From Lysobacterales bacterium (GTDB lineage: Bacteria > Pseudomonadota > Gammaproteobacteria > Xanthomonadales > SZUA-36), in NCBI GenBank assembly GCA_029935455.1, contig JAOZKI010000006.1, positions 1-57,405 of the forward strand: a DNA stretch of 57,405 bases, in the 5' to 3' direction. The notes below the pieces were generated by a model. The model did no database searches. It was not told the origin of the DNA and saw only the letters and a program-made list of their open reading frames with translations. Shown here in pieces: positions 46,105 through 54,785 of the stretch. The position numbers and the translations under genes are program-made. Within the stretch, counting starts at the first letter, position 1, and the number at the start of each line of letters is the position of its first letter.

Positions 46105-46653
46105 TGTCCGTGAAAAGTGTGTGGTGCCGGTTCTGTTTGGTGCCGCTTCTCGATTTCAGACCGCTCGCCTTCGGTACGCTGTCTCTAGGCACCGTGTCTT
46201 GTTGCCCTGGCGTCCATGCGGGGGGCGAGAGATATCCGCGCCAGGCTAAACCACTCATCCCCCCGGTTGTATGGGCGATCAACCCCTGGCGCGGACATTG
46301 ACGGTTGACGAGGTCCAGGCCCGTGTCAGCCCTGAACGAGCCGCATGTGTTCCTTGAGTCCGTTCTCCATATCACTAGTGCCGCGACCTGTTTCTGAACC
46401 GTCGCGCATGCTTGCAAGCGGTTCCTAAGAAGCTTGTGTGACGGTAACCATGACTGTCTTGGCACTCAGTAGCTGGATGGCTTGCTTTCCCCTGCCCGGT
46501 GCTCTGTGCCGCTAGGCTTTCTGGATAGAAGTATGCGGGAGCAGGCCGATAAGGGGCTACTTTGCCGGAGCGCATTAGGCGGTAGGATTCTAGTGATCGC
46601 TAAGGTAGGAAAGCCGACGCTGGCGCGCGCGAACCCGCCAGCGCGCCTGGGCG
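46105..46653. other. 550-bp gene-free stretch
   Basis: No plausible coding frame is visible. It contains a long-armed inverted repeat (46235-46295), a near match to the RfaH ops element (GGCGGTAGGATT at 46578-46589, one base from GGCGGTAGNNTG), and a GC-rich hairpin (CGCTGGCG/CGCCAGCG, 46618-46643). The hairpin could terminate the convergent minus-strand gene but has no T-run. It may host an unrecognised RNA or be decayed sequence. Confidence 0.5.
46235..46295. repeat. 11-bp inverted repeat with nested stem
   Basis: TCCGCGCCAGG (46235-46245) and CCTGGCGCGGA (46285-46295) are exact inverted copies. Inside, GGTTG (46265-46269) pairs with CAACC (46280-46284), directly next to the outer 3' arm. 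This gives a two-part hairpin with a 19-nt bulge. It has no T-run and no adjacent gene. Confidence 0.55.
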
Positions 46654-47853
46654 CTAGTTTGGCGAGGTGGGCTGTTCCGGATCCGGAGGATCTGGCGGTG
46701 TTATCGGCCCTGGTGTTGGGCGATCTGGGCCCGGCGTGGGGCCTTCCGGAGGCTGGCTGCTGTCATCACCAGGGGTGGCACCCGGCGCCTCTCCTTCCTT
46801 GGTTCCAAGCAGTCCCGCGGCGGCGATGGCCGGTGCCAGGCCACATTGACTGCTAAATAGATTCTGGTCGTAGACAGAGAACATGACGGGCACCTGATCT
46901 ATTCCCAGCGCCTCGGCGGCTCTAAGCCGATCGCCCTCATCAATGATCATTTCATCGCTGCCACTGACCAGCGCCAGGGTTACGGGCTTTTGGCGAAAAC
47001 CGTTTTTCCGAAGATCTTCCTGCAGTTTCGCCTGATTTGCCGCGTTCAGTTCACTGGCAGGGGGAACGCCGAGACTGTCAGCCAGGGCGCCAGGCGTGGC
47101 TGTGGTGTGATAATCACCCGCATACCACATGGGTACGTCGGCTGGCTTGATGCCGCTTTCCTGAAAGGCCTTGGCAATTTGCTCGGGGCTCGCCGCGTCA
47201 CCAAAGTAGGAGATGGGCACCACGTTTTCTTCCTGGAACTGGAAGACGACGGGAATAGGTTCCTCTCCATAAGCCTCTTTTAACGATGCGAACTGGTTGC
47301 CATCGACCAAGACCTGACCGGTGCCATAGAACAGGCCGATAAGCAGGGTATCGGGGCGCAGACTTTCCATTTTGGTGGTGGTTGGGCCGGATTTGTACCA
47401 AAAGGCGTTGGATGCGAACTGGTCGATTTCAGCTGCCGGAATGGCAGTGTGGGCTTCACCATTAAGCCAGCGGGGGCTCTGGCTGGGCACCTGCTGTTCA
47501 ATAAAATAGCGATCAACCACTTGGGCGATCCGGTCGGATGCGGGCAATTGATCGAGTGCGTAGGTTTCCAGCGTGCCCAAATTGGGCGCGAAGCCGGTGC
47601 CACACGGCCAGTTCATAAAGCCCGGGCGTTCGGTGACGAAACTCAGGCCGTCAGCGTTAATGCGCACCGATTCGCCGGTCTTGACATCGGTCTGCTGTCC
47701 ATCCCGCGTGATCACATAGATTTCCGATTCATCGACGGTGGTATAGAGACCCGGGGCTGGCTGATCTTGTGCCTGTGCCGCCATGGCGACAGCGAGGCTG
47801 GCGGTCATCAGCGATAGTGCCTTTCTTCTTGCTCTTAACGGGCTGCTAGTCAT
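46654..47853 (-). CDS. secreted protein with two ParB-like segments and a Pro-rich tail
   Basis: I do not recognise the whole protein. It has 400 residues from the ATG at 47853. A signal peptide (ALSLMTASLAVAMAAQA, then QDQPAP) is followed by a globular region ending in a low-complexity Pro/Gly tail (GPTPGPDRPTPGPITPPDPP). Two stretches resemble the ParB/sulfiredoxin fold core. The first is VLVDGNQFASLKEAYG then PIPVVF (about 47242-47316). The second is LRKNGFRQKPVTLALVSG, then MIIDEGDRLRAAEALG and QVPVMF (about 46880-47000). The pattern matches hydrophobic-Asp-Gly-x-x-R-x-x-Ala-x-x-hydrophobic-Gly then IPV. Function unknown; ParB-like domains are normally cytoplasmic. Confidence 0.75.
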   Translation of the reverse strand: MTSSPLRARRKALSLMTASLAVAMAAQAQDQPAPGLYTTVDESEIYVITRDGQQTDVKTGESVRINADGLSFVTERPGFMNWPCGTGFAPNLGTLETYALDQLPASDRIAQVVDRYFIEQQVPSQSPRWLNGEAHTAIPAAEIDQFASNAFWYKSGPTTTKMESLRPDTLLIGLFYGTGQVLVDGNQFASLKEAYGEEPIPVVFQFQEENVVPISYFGDAASPEQIAKAFQESGIKPADVPMWYAGDYHTTATPGALADSLGVPPASELNAANQAKLQEDLRKNGFRQKPVTLALVSGSDEMIIDEGDRLRAAEALGIDQVPVMFSVYDQNLFSSQCGLAPAIAAAGLLGTKEGEAPGATPGDDSSQPPEGPTPGPDRPTPGPITPPDPPDPEQPTSPN

Positions 47854-48044
47854 TTCCAGGCCTTTCTTGCCGATAGTGTTGTCGTGCTTTTTCCCGCGGA
47901 AACCTCCGCCAGCCGCCACTATAACAAGCTTTGTGGCCTGCCGGTAAACGCACGCAAAATAATTCCGAGCCTGTACGCTAATAAGAGGGTTTAATCCTTA
48001 CTGGCCTGTGAGATACTGGAGTCCTCCCTGTTAACGGATCACGC

Positions 48045-49124
48045 ATGTCGGATGCAACCCTGACACTCGACCTGGTCTGGCTGGTGCCGTTGGCCGTGCT
48101 CGCTACATGGGCTGTCGCACTGCTACTGATGCCGCTCGCGCGGCGATTTGGATGGCTGGATCAGCCCGCCGCTCGCAAGGTGCATGAGCAACCGACGCCG
48201 CTAATCGGCGGTACGGCGATTTTTATCGCATTTTTTGCGCTTTCCTATGCCCTAGACCTGCTGTCGCTGCCCCTGTTGCTGGGGTCGGCCATCGTGCTGT
48301 CCGTGGGGGTACTGGACGATCGCTGGGAGTTAAGTGCCGCCACACGGTTTCTGGCTCAGGCGCTGGCCTCCCTGGTCATGATTTACTGGGGCGGCATTGA
48401 GCTGCATGATTTTGGCCGCTTGGCCTGGGATGGCGTGTTATCACTTGGCCCGCTCAGTGTTCCTATTACCGTCTTCAGTGCCCTTGGGGTCATCAATGCC
48501 TTCAATATGATCGATGGAATGGATGGGGTGTCGGGCAGCATTTTCGTCATCGCCGCTCTGGCTCTGACGCTCTTTCTAAGTGGGTCTGATGGGCTGCTAT
48601 GGTTGAGCATAGGCTGCGTGTTCGGGTTTCTTCTTTTGAACGCGCGCTGGCCCTGGAATACGCGTGCCAAAACCTTTCTCGGAGACTCGGGTTCCATGTT
48701 GCTGGGGTTCTGGCTGGCCTGGGCCTTTATTGCCGCCGGTAGTGGGCCAGAGCCTGCCATCGCCCCCATGACAGCCGTATGGATCTTTGCTCTGCCGCTG
48801 CTGGACACCACGCGCTTGATGGTGGTGCGTTGGCGCCGAGGAAAAAGTGCGTTCAGTGCGGACCAGAATCATTTGCACCATGCGCTGCTTTTGGCCGGCT
48901 TCAGCGTACGCCAGAGCTGGTGCTTTCTGATGTTATTGAGCGTGGCATTTGCCTCAGTCGGCATTGCCTTTGAGTTGACTGGGACACCCGAGTACATTCG
49001 TTTCTACCTCTTTATTGGCACGGGCCTGGTGTATCTGAAGCTTATGCAGGGGGTCTGGAGCCAGCGCCGACTGTTTGGTCGATCGCTTGGTGAGGCGGTC
49101 GGTCTGCACCGGAGTAGCAATTGA
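48045..49124 (+). CDS. WecA-like undecaprenyl-phosphate sugar-1-phosphate transferase
   Basis: A 359-residue polytopic membrane enzyme of the MraY/WecA family (about 11 helices). It transfers a HexNAc-1-phosphate to undecaprenyl phosphate, the first step of polymer synthesis. Signature residues: VGVLDDRWEL, NAFNMIDGMDGVSG, FLGDSGSMLLGF and DQNHLHHALL. HLHH with the final Asp-rich loops is the WecA-type pattern. A divergent 191-bp gap separates it from the ParB-like gene. It opens the sugar-assembly half of the EPS locus. Confidence 0.92.
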   Translation: MSDATLTLDLVWLVPLAVLATWAVALLLMPLARRFGWLDQPAARKVHEQPTPLIGGTAIFIAFFALSYALDLLSLPLLLGSAIVLSVGVLDDRWELSAATRFLAQALASLVMIYWGGIELHDFGRLAWDGVLSLGPLSVPITVFSALGVINAFNMIDGMDGVSGSIFVIAALALTLFLSGSDGLLWLSIGCVFGFLLLNARWPWNTRAKTFLGDSGSMLLGFWLAWAFIAAGSGPEPAIAPMTAVWIFALPLLDTTRLMVVRWRRGKSAFSADQNHLHHALLLAGFSVRQSWCFLMLLSVAFASVGIAFELTGTPEYIRFYLFIGTGLVYLKLMQGVWSQRRLFGRSLGEAVGLHRSSN

Positions 49125-49203
49125 TGTGGTTTGTTGTCTGCGTACCGGTTACCGGGATGAGTAACCGGTATGTGGCTGCGGCGTGATGCGGGAGTAGGGC
49201 GTT

Positions 49204-50139
49204 GTGTCCAAGCGCGTGCTGGTAACCGGTGGCGCCGGTTTTCTGGGTTCCCATCTGTGTGACTATCTGCTTCATCGGGGCGCGACGGTTTTTTGTCTCG
49301 ACGATTTCTCAAGCGCTGGTCAGGAACATATCAAGCCCCTGCGGCGCCACGCGCGCTTCCAATTACTGCAGCAGGATGTGGCCGCCCCGCTAGAGCTAAG
49401 CGTGGAGGAAGTGTACAACCTGGCCTGCCCGGCATCACCGGTGCACTATCAACGAGATCCCATTGGCACGACTCGGACCTGTGTGCTTGGTGCATTGAAT
49501 ATGCTGAGACTGGCGCAAAAGCAGGGGGCGAAGATCCTTCAGGCCAGTACCAGCGAAGTATACGGAGACCCGAAAGAGCATCCGCAATCCGAACGCTACT
49601 GGGGGCATGTTAATCCTATCGGTCCCCGGTCCTGCTATACGGAAGGCAAGCGATGTGCCGAGTCGCTGTTTTATGACTACCGTCGTCAACACGGGGTAGC
49701 GATCAGGGTCGCGCGGTTGTTTAATTGCTACGGTCCGCGCATGCAGGCGGATGATGGTCGCGTGATCAGTAATTTCATTATGGCCGCGTTGCGTGGCGAG
49801 CCGCTGCTTGTGCATGGCGATGGGCAGCAAACACGCTCATTCTGCTACGTCGATGACATGGTTGACGGTTTGGTGCGTTGTATGGAGGCGCCTGGCGCCG
49901 GCTCGGCGCCTGTGAATTTAGGCAATCCGGAAGAGGTTTCCATGCAGGCCCTGGCTGAGCAGGTGCTGCTGCTGACCGGGTCGTCGTCGAGGATCCAATC
50001 GGAACCGGCCCTGGAAGACGACCCACGGCAACGGCAGCCAACCATCAAACGGGCCGATGAGCAGCTTAACTGGCAACCCACAACCTCGCTAGAGCAGGGG
50101 CTTGCTAAGACCATCAGCTATTTTTCACAGCGTTATTAG
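49204..50139 (+). CDS. UDP-glucuronate decarboxylase (UDP-xylose synthase)
   Basis: A 311-residue extended short-chain dehydrogenase. It has the NAD loop VTGGAGFLGSHLCDYL, NLACPASPVHYQ, STSEVYGDP, the catalytic YTEGK pair and RIARLFNCYGP-like text (VARLFNCYGPRMQADDGRV). The PASPVHY and YTEGKR elements identify the UXS group, which converts UDP-glucuronate to UDP-xylose. No UDP-glucose dehydrogenase is in the window, so the substrate must come from elsewhere. It starts with GTG at 49204 and ends 147 bp before the RfaH gene. Confidence 0.9.
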   Translation: MSKRVLVTGGAGFLGSHLCDYLLHRGATVFCLDDFSSAGQEHIKPLRRHARFQLLQQDVAAPLELSVEEVYNLACPASPVHYQRDPIGTTRTCVLGALNMLRLAQKQGAKILQASTSEVYGDPKEHPQSERYWGHVNPIGPRSCYTEGKRCAESLFYDYRRQHGVAIRVARLFNCYGPRMQADDGRVISNFIMAALRGEPLLVHGDGQQTRSFCYVDDMVDGLVRCMEAPGAGSAPVNLGNPEEVSMQALAEQVLLLTGSSSRIQSEPALEDDPRQRQPTIKRADEQLNWQPTTSLEQGLAKTISYFSQRY

Positions 50140-50213
50140 GCCGGCGAGCTGGTGTGTGCAGCAGGCAGAAGTGGTGGGGTTTTGCGCAGGTTAATGGGTG
50201 GTTCCTGAGGCTT

Positions 50214-50234
50214 TATGTTCAATTGATGAACATA
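50214..50234. promoter_or_regulatory. operator-like inverted repeat before rfaH
   Basis: TATGTTCA and TGAACATA are perfect inverted copies around ATTGA. It lies 52 bp before the rfaH ATG. It overlaps a weak candidate promoter (TTCAAT 50218-50223, 17 bp, TAGGCT 50241-50246), so binding there would be expected to repress. Confidence 0.5.
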
Positions 50235-50286
50235 GCGTGCTAGGCTGAGAAAATTACCCAAGGGCAAGTCGAGAAAGCGGTCAGCA

Positions 50287-50808
50287 ATGGTTACAGACAA
50301 GACGGCCAACTGGTTTGCTGTGTACAGCAAACCCAGACAGGAATCAGAAGCCCTGCGGCAGCTAGAGCGGCAGGGCTTTGAATGTTTTTTACCGCTGGCC
50401 ATCAACCCCTACCAAAAGCGCACGAAGAATCGACAGCCCGCGGTAGAGCCCTTATTTCCCCGCTACCTGTTTTTGCGGGCGGTCGCGTCGCAGCAAAACC
50501 TGGCTCCGGTGCGTTCTACGCGCGGTGTGATGGGTCTGGTACGTATGGGGGCGCGTTTGGTGACCGTGCCCGAGGGCATTATTACCGGTCTGCGGGCGCG
50601 GCAGAATCCGGAAACCGGCTTGATTGCGCTGGAAGCCACGCCGCTGGACCTGGGCGACAGGGTGCGGGTGTTTGATGGTCCCTTCGCCGGCGCAGAGGGG
50701 ATTTTGCAGCAGCGCTGCGGACAGGATCGCAGCCTGTTGCTGTTGAAAATGCTGGGTCGCGAGACCACTGTAGAGGTGGATTCCCTGCTGTTACAGCGCG
50801 CTTCCTAG
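50287..50808 (+). CDS. rfaH: RfaH-type transcription antiterminator (NusG paralogue)
   Basis: A 173-residue NusG-family protein. The N-terminal NGN domain (NWFAVYSKPRQESEALRQLERQGFECFLP, then PLFPRYLFLR and STRGVMGLVRMG) and the C-terminal KOW domain (LDLGDRVRVFDGPFAGAEGILQQ) are both present. The compact N-terminus and YSKPRQE text indicate the RfaH branch, not NusG itself. RfaH loads at ops sites and keeps polymerase going through long envelope-polysaccharide operons. A perfect ops element lies 66 bp past its stop, at the head of the next genes. Confidence 0.92.
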   Translation: MVTDKTANWFAVYSKPRQESEALRQLERQGFECFLPLAINPYQKRTKNRQPAVEPLFPRYLFLRAVASQQNLAPVRSTRGVMGLVRMGARLVTVPEGIITGLRARQNPETGLIALEATPLDLGDRVRVFDGPFAGAEGILQQRCGQDRSLLLLKMLGRETTVEVDSLLLQRAS

Positions 50809-50873
50809 CCGCTAAAACGCGCCGCCGGGCGCCACAGGCAAGGCCTTGCTTTGCGGTGCGAAAAGCACTGCAG

Positions 50874-50885
50874 GGCGGTAGCGTG
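50874..50885 (+). promoter_or_regulatory. ops element (RfaH recruitment site)
   Basis: GGCGGTAGCGTG is an exact match to the ops consensus GGCGGTAGNNTG. It is preceded by CAGG, as in the JUMPstart context of enteric polysaccharide operons. It lies in the 112-nt leader between rfaH and the MarR-type regulator. A GTCCCC/GGGGAC palindrome follows at 50895-50907. It should recruit RfaH to polymerase transcribing the EPS sugar genes downstream. Confidence 0.88.
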
Positions 50886-50920
50886 CCTGAAGAAGTCCCC
50901 TGGGGACCCATTTAAGACTC

Positions 50921-51301
50921 ATGTCAGTCGAATCAGAAACACATCTGCAATTGTTGCGCATGCTGGAGGCCAATCCCTCCGTATCGCAGCGCGAGCTTTC
51001 CGAGCATTTGGGTATCAGTCTAGGCAAGACCAACTACTGCCTGAAGGCGCTGGTGAATCGTGGGCTCATCAAGGCCAAAAATTTCAGTAACAGCAACAAC
51101 AAGCGGGCCTACCTATATCTGCTAACACCAGCCGGTATCGAGGCCAAGGCCCGCATTACCGCGCGGTTTCTGCAACGCAAGGTTAGGGAATACGAAATGC
51201 TCAAAAAAGAAATAGAACAGCTTCAGCATGAGGTCAAAGCGGCGGAAGACGCTGCCTCGATGGAGCATCAGGCCACGGCATCGCGGGGCGAGTTGCCATG
51301 A
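50921..51301 (+). CDS. MarR-type EPS-associated transcriptional regulator
   Basis: A 126-residue winged-helix protein. The DNA-binding part is [45 protein letters not shown], followed by the wing ([17 protein letters not shown]). A coiled coil (residues 82-112, [20 protein letters not shown]) is probably for dimerisation. It matches the MarR-family regulators that sit in EPS biosynthesis loci. It is the first gene after ops and overlaps the dehydrogenase by ATGA. Its target is unknown. Confidence 0.9.
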   Translation: MSVESETHLQLLRMLEANPSVSQRELSEHLGISLGKTNYCLKALVNRGLIKAKNFSNSNNKRAYLYLLTPAGIEAKARITARFLQRKVREYEMLKKEIEQLQHEVKAAEDAASMEHQATASRGELP

Positions 51302-52548
51302 GCCCGAAACCCGTGGTTGCCATTATTGGGCTGGGTTACGTAGGTACGCCGCTGCTGGCGGCTTTTGCCGAGCACTACGAAACACTGGGTTATGACGTGG
51401 ACAGCACACGCCTGCAGGAGTTGCGGCTGGAGCATGATCGAACGGATGAGCTGAGCGCGACGGAGCGGGCACGGGTGGCGGGACTGGTGCTGACCGATCA
51501 GCCCCAGGATCTCCAGCAGGCGGACGTTTACATTGTGACGGTGCCCACGCCCATTAGGCCGGATAAAACCCCTGATCTGGGGCCGCTGGAGGCGGCCTGC
51601 GGGCTGCTCGGGCAGCTGTTAAAACCGGGCGATACGGTGGTTTTCGAGTCCACCGTATATCCGGGGGCTACGGAAGAGTTTTGTGTGCCCCGGCTGGAGC
51701 AGGGCAGCGGACTGCGGGGCGCTAGTGACTTCTGGTACGGCTATAGTCCCGAACGGATTAATCCGGGCGATAAGGATCGGCGCCTGCAAACCATTACCAA
51801 AGTGACCAGCGGCTGTTGCGATGCCAGTGCGGCGTTTATCGATGCGCTTTACGCGCGCGTCATTCCGGCTGGAACCTATCGTGCGAGCAGCGTGCGCGTG
51901 GCGGAGGCCGCCAAGGTGATTGAAAACACACAGCGTGACGTTAACATTGCGTTGATTAACGAATTGGCCATGTTGTTCGAGCGACTGGGCCTGGATACGC
52001 GCGAGGTGCTGGCGGCGGCGGGCACCAAATGGAATTTCCTGACATTTCAGCCCGGGCTGGTGGGCGGCCACTGCATTGGCGTTGACCCTTACTACCTGAC
52101 CCATAAGGCGCAGTCCGTGGGTTTCGAGCCCAATATCATGCTCGCGGGCCGGGCCGTAAACGATGGCATGGCGCCCTATGTGGCCGGGCGGGTGCTGGGC
52201 TTGATGGAAGCGCGGGGCTTGCTGCAGGATCAGGCGCCGGTGCTGGTGCTGGGGCTCACCTTCAAGGAAAACTGCCCGGACACGCGCAACAGTCAGGTCA
52301 TCCCGCTGGTGGAGACGCTAGAGGCGGCGGGCTGCGCGGTGGATGTTTATGACCCCTGGGTGGCACAGGACGTGGCGCGGCTGATTACTCGCCCGGGTCC
52401 GGGCCGCTATCACGCCATTATTGGTGCCGTCGCGCATGAGCAATTTACGCTGCTGGGTGACGAACAGATCCGCGCTTGGGGGATACCTGGTGCGGTGCTG
52501 TTCGATATCAAGGATGTGTTCGGAGCAAACGCCGATGCCCGCCTTTAA
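51298..52548 (+). CDS. UDP-N-acetylhexosamine 6-dehydrogenase (TviB/WbpO-like)
   Basis: A 416-residue nucleotide-sugar dehydrogenase that oxidises the C6 hydroxyl of a UDP-HexNAc to a uronate using NAD+. It has the Rossmann loop [30 protein letters not shown], the [16 protein letters not shown] motif and the catalytic cysteine in [13 protein letters not shown]. The [10 protein letters not shown] text fits the TviB/WbpO group rather than UDP-glucose dehydrogenase. With the TviC-like epimerase downstream it predicts UDP-GalNAcA. An 86-bp gap separates it from the glycosyltransferase. Confidence 0.91.
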   Translation: MSPKPVVAIIGLGYVGTPLLAAFAEHYETLGYDVDSTRLQELRLEHDRTDELSATERARVAGLVLTDQPQDLQQADVYIVTVPTPIRPDKTPDLGPLEAACGLLGQLLKPGDTVVFESTVYPGATEEFCVPRLEQGSGLRGASDFWYGYSPERINPGDKDRRLQTITKVTSGCCDASAAFIDALYARVIPAGTYRASSVRVAEAAKVIENTQRDVNIALINELAMLFERLGLDTREVLAAAGTKWNFLTFQPGLVGGHCIGVDPYYLTHKAQSVGFEPNIMLAGRAVNDGMAPYVAGRVLGLMEARGLLQDQAPVLVLGLTFKENCPDTRNSQVIPLVETLEAAGCAVDVYDPWVAQDVARLITRPGPGRYHAIIGAVAHEQFTLLGDEQIRAWGIPGAVLFDIKDVFGANADARL

Positions 52549-52634
52549 ACATTTCCCCGGCCCGGGCCGATCCTGGCGCGGGAGCTGATGGGGGTGCCGC
52601 GCTTTGATCCCGTCACATCGTGGTTTTTTAGCTC

Positions 52635-53633
52635 ATGATGGCCACGGTGGAGCAGGGTTCGGAATATGCGCTGCCCATGCCTGCGGTAAGTTACATTTTG
52701 CTCACCTACAACCAACAGCATTGTGCGGCCAGAGCGCTGGAGAGTGCATTAGCTCAGGATTATCGTCCTCTACAGATTATTGTTTCAGATGATGGCTCTG
52801 ACGATGAGACGGTGGCCGTACTCCAGGAGGTGTTGGATTCCCGTGCGCATGAAGGGAACTGTCAGTTGCTGGCACATGCGCAAAACCTTGGGATTGGTGC
52901 GCATCTGAATCAGGCCATGGAGGCCGCCAGGGGAGAACTGATCGTGCTGGCGGCCGGGGACGATTGCTCCGATCACGATCGTGTCAGCGCTCTGGTCAGC
53001 GCCTGGCTAGAGGATAATCGACGCTCCGACGCCATTTTGAGTTCTGCCCGAGGCGTTGATGCGGGGGGGAAGCCCATGGGAATCATTGACTACCCTCTCG
53101 CCACAGAACAGGCTCAGGGCTCGGCATTGGCCGCTAAGTGGTTTCCGGTGCTTGGCGCCACGCAGGCATTTACGCGCCGCTTGTGGGAGCGTTTCGGACC
53201 CTTGCGCTCTGACCTGATGAATGAAGATATCGCCATCAGCTATCGAGCCGCCCTTATGGGAGGTCTGTGCAAGGTGCCCCGACCTCTGGTGACCTACTCG
53301 CTGGGAACCGGTGTGTCCCGCCAGGCGCCGGACTGCACGCAGAGTCTTTTGTTTGAACACAATCGGGTGCTCTACGCCAATCAGCTGGCGGTATTTAAAC
53401 AGCGGCTTCAGGATCTGAGTCAGATGCCGGACGACCCGGAAGCATGTGCTGCTGTCAGACTCAGGGTCAAAGAACTGGAATGGCTGGTGGCGCTCAGCTC
53501 CAAAGCACCCGTTTCATGGTCGGCTTTCAGGGCTGTGGGCCGCGGTGGAGGCTCAGCGGTTTGGGCCCTAAAACAGCTACTCAAATATCGCCTGTCACCG
53601 GCCTATGGGTTCTGGCTGCGCCGGTTTGCGTAA
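52635..53633 (+). CDS. family 2 glycosyltransferase
   Basis: A 332-residue GT2 (GT-A fold) enzyme. The conserved text is VSYILLTYNQQHCAARALESALAQDY, IIVSDDGSDDETVAVL and LAAGDDCSDHDRV, with the acidic metal/nucleotide site. MNEDIAISYRAAL (catalytic Glu-Asp) follows. It would add a sugar to the lipid-linked repeat unit; donor and acceptor are unknown. Start candidates are ATG 52635, 52638, or 52677 (MPAVSYILL), and none has a strong Shine-Dalgarno. Confidence 0.88.
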   Translation: MMATVEQGSEYALPMPAVSYILLTYNQQHCAARALESALAQDYRPLQIIVSDDGSDDETVAVLQEVLDSRAHEGNCQLLAHAQNLGIGAHLNQAMEAARGELIVLAAGDDCSDHDRVSALVSAWLEDNRRSDAILSSARGVDAGGKPMGIIDYPLATEQAQGSALAAKWFPVLGATQAFTRRLWERFGPLRSDLMNEDIAISYRAALMGGLCKVPRPLVTYSLGTGVSRQAPDCTQSLLFEHNRVLYANQLAVFKQRLQDLSQMPDDPEACAAVRLRVKELEWLVALSSKAPVSWSAFRAVGRGGGSAVWALKQLLKYRLSPAYGFWLRRFA

Positions 53634-53680
53634 GATGATCTGCTTCCTAGCACGGCGACGGTTTGACGGCGTTCCCGCCA

Positions 53681-54733
53681 ATGAATAGAGACGCTTCTGA
53701 GAACCCTGTATTGAACGAAGAAACCCGCAAAAACCTTATGGCGAAATCAGGTCGCTGGCTGGTGACGGGCTGTGCCGGATTTATCGGCAGTCATCTTGTG
53801 GAGACGCTGCTCAAGTTGGGACAGCAGGTGGTGGGCCTGGATAACTTTGCCACGGGTTTCCGGCATAACCTGGATCATGTCAGGGCCTGTGTGGGCGAGG
53901 AGGCCTGGCGCCGATTTACGTTTCAGGAAGGCGATATTCGTGAGCTGGAGGCTTGCCGTAACGCCGTAAGCGGCGTTGATTATGTGCTGCATCAGGCGGC
54001 CCTGGGCTCTGTGCCACGCAGCCTGAAAGACCCCCTCGCCAGCAACGAGGTCAACGTGAACGGCTTTTTGAACATGCTGGTGGCTGCGCGCGACGAGGGA
54101 GTGAAAAGCTTCACCTACGCCGCCAGCAGTTCCACCTATGGTGACAGCGAGGCGCTGCCCAAGGTAGAAGAGCGGATTGGGCAACCCCTGTCTCCCTACG
54201 CGGTGACCAAGTATGTCAATGAGCTCTATGCGGATGTGTTCCAGCGCAGCTACGGCATGTGTACCACCGGCCTGCGTTATTTCAATGTCTTTGGCCCACG
54301 GCAGGACCCCAACGGCGCCTACGCGGCGGTGATTCCCAAATGGATTGGCGCCATGCTGGCTGGTGAAGCGGTGTTTATCAACGGCGATGGAGCCACCAGC
54401 CGCGATTTCACTTTTGTGAGCAATGCGGTGCAGGCGAACCTGCTGGCGGCTATCAATCCGCCTCCTGAGGGCGGGCGGGTATTCAACGTCGCCTGTGGCG
54501 AGCAGACGACGCTGGTGGAGTTGTTTGAAGGGCTCGCGACAGCGGTTCGGGCCGGTACGCAGCAAGCGGTGGCGCCGGTGCGCTATCGGGACTTTCGTGT
54601 CGGTGATGTACGCCATTCGCTGGCCGACATCAATGCGGCCGCAAGCACTTTGGGCTATCAACCGGAAGTTCCGGTTCGGGATGGGTTGGCACTAACGGTA
54701 GACTGGTTTATCCAGCGGGCGCGCCGGGCATGA
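53681..54733 (+). CDS. UDP-N-acetylglucosamine 4-epimerase (TviC/WbpP-like)
   Basis: A 350-residue extended SDR. The motifs are [59 protein letters not shown], the catalytic YAVTK pair, and [21 protein letters not shown], which is typical of TviC/WbpP 4-epimerases acting on UDP-GlcNAc or UDP-GlcNAcA. The ATG at 53681 is preferred to an upstream TTG at 53663. Together with the TviB-like dehydrogenase it would give UDP-GalNAcA. Confidence 0.92.
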   Translation: MNRDASENPVLNEETRKNLMAKSGRWLVTGCAGFIGSHLVETLLKLGQQVVGLDNFATGFRHNLDHVRACVGEEAWRRFTFQEGDIRELEACRNAVSGVDYVLHQAALGSVPRSLKDPLASNEVNVNGFLNMLVAARDEGVKSFTYAASSSTYGDSEALPKVEERIGQPLSPYAVTKYVNELYADVFQRSYGMCTTGLRYFNVFGPRQDPNGAYAAVIPKWIGAMLAGEAVFINGDGATSRDFTFVSNAVQANLLAAINPPPEGGRVFNVACGEQTTLVELFEGLATAVRAGTQQAVAPVRYRDFRVGDVRHSLADINAAASTLGYQPEVPVRDGLALTVDWFIQRARRA

Positions 54734-54785
54734 GCAAACCAGCCAGCGGCCGCCCGGGGATTCAGCTTAGGAAAGGAGGGGAGCG

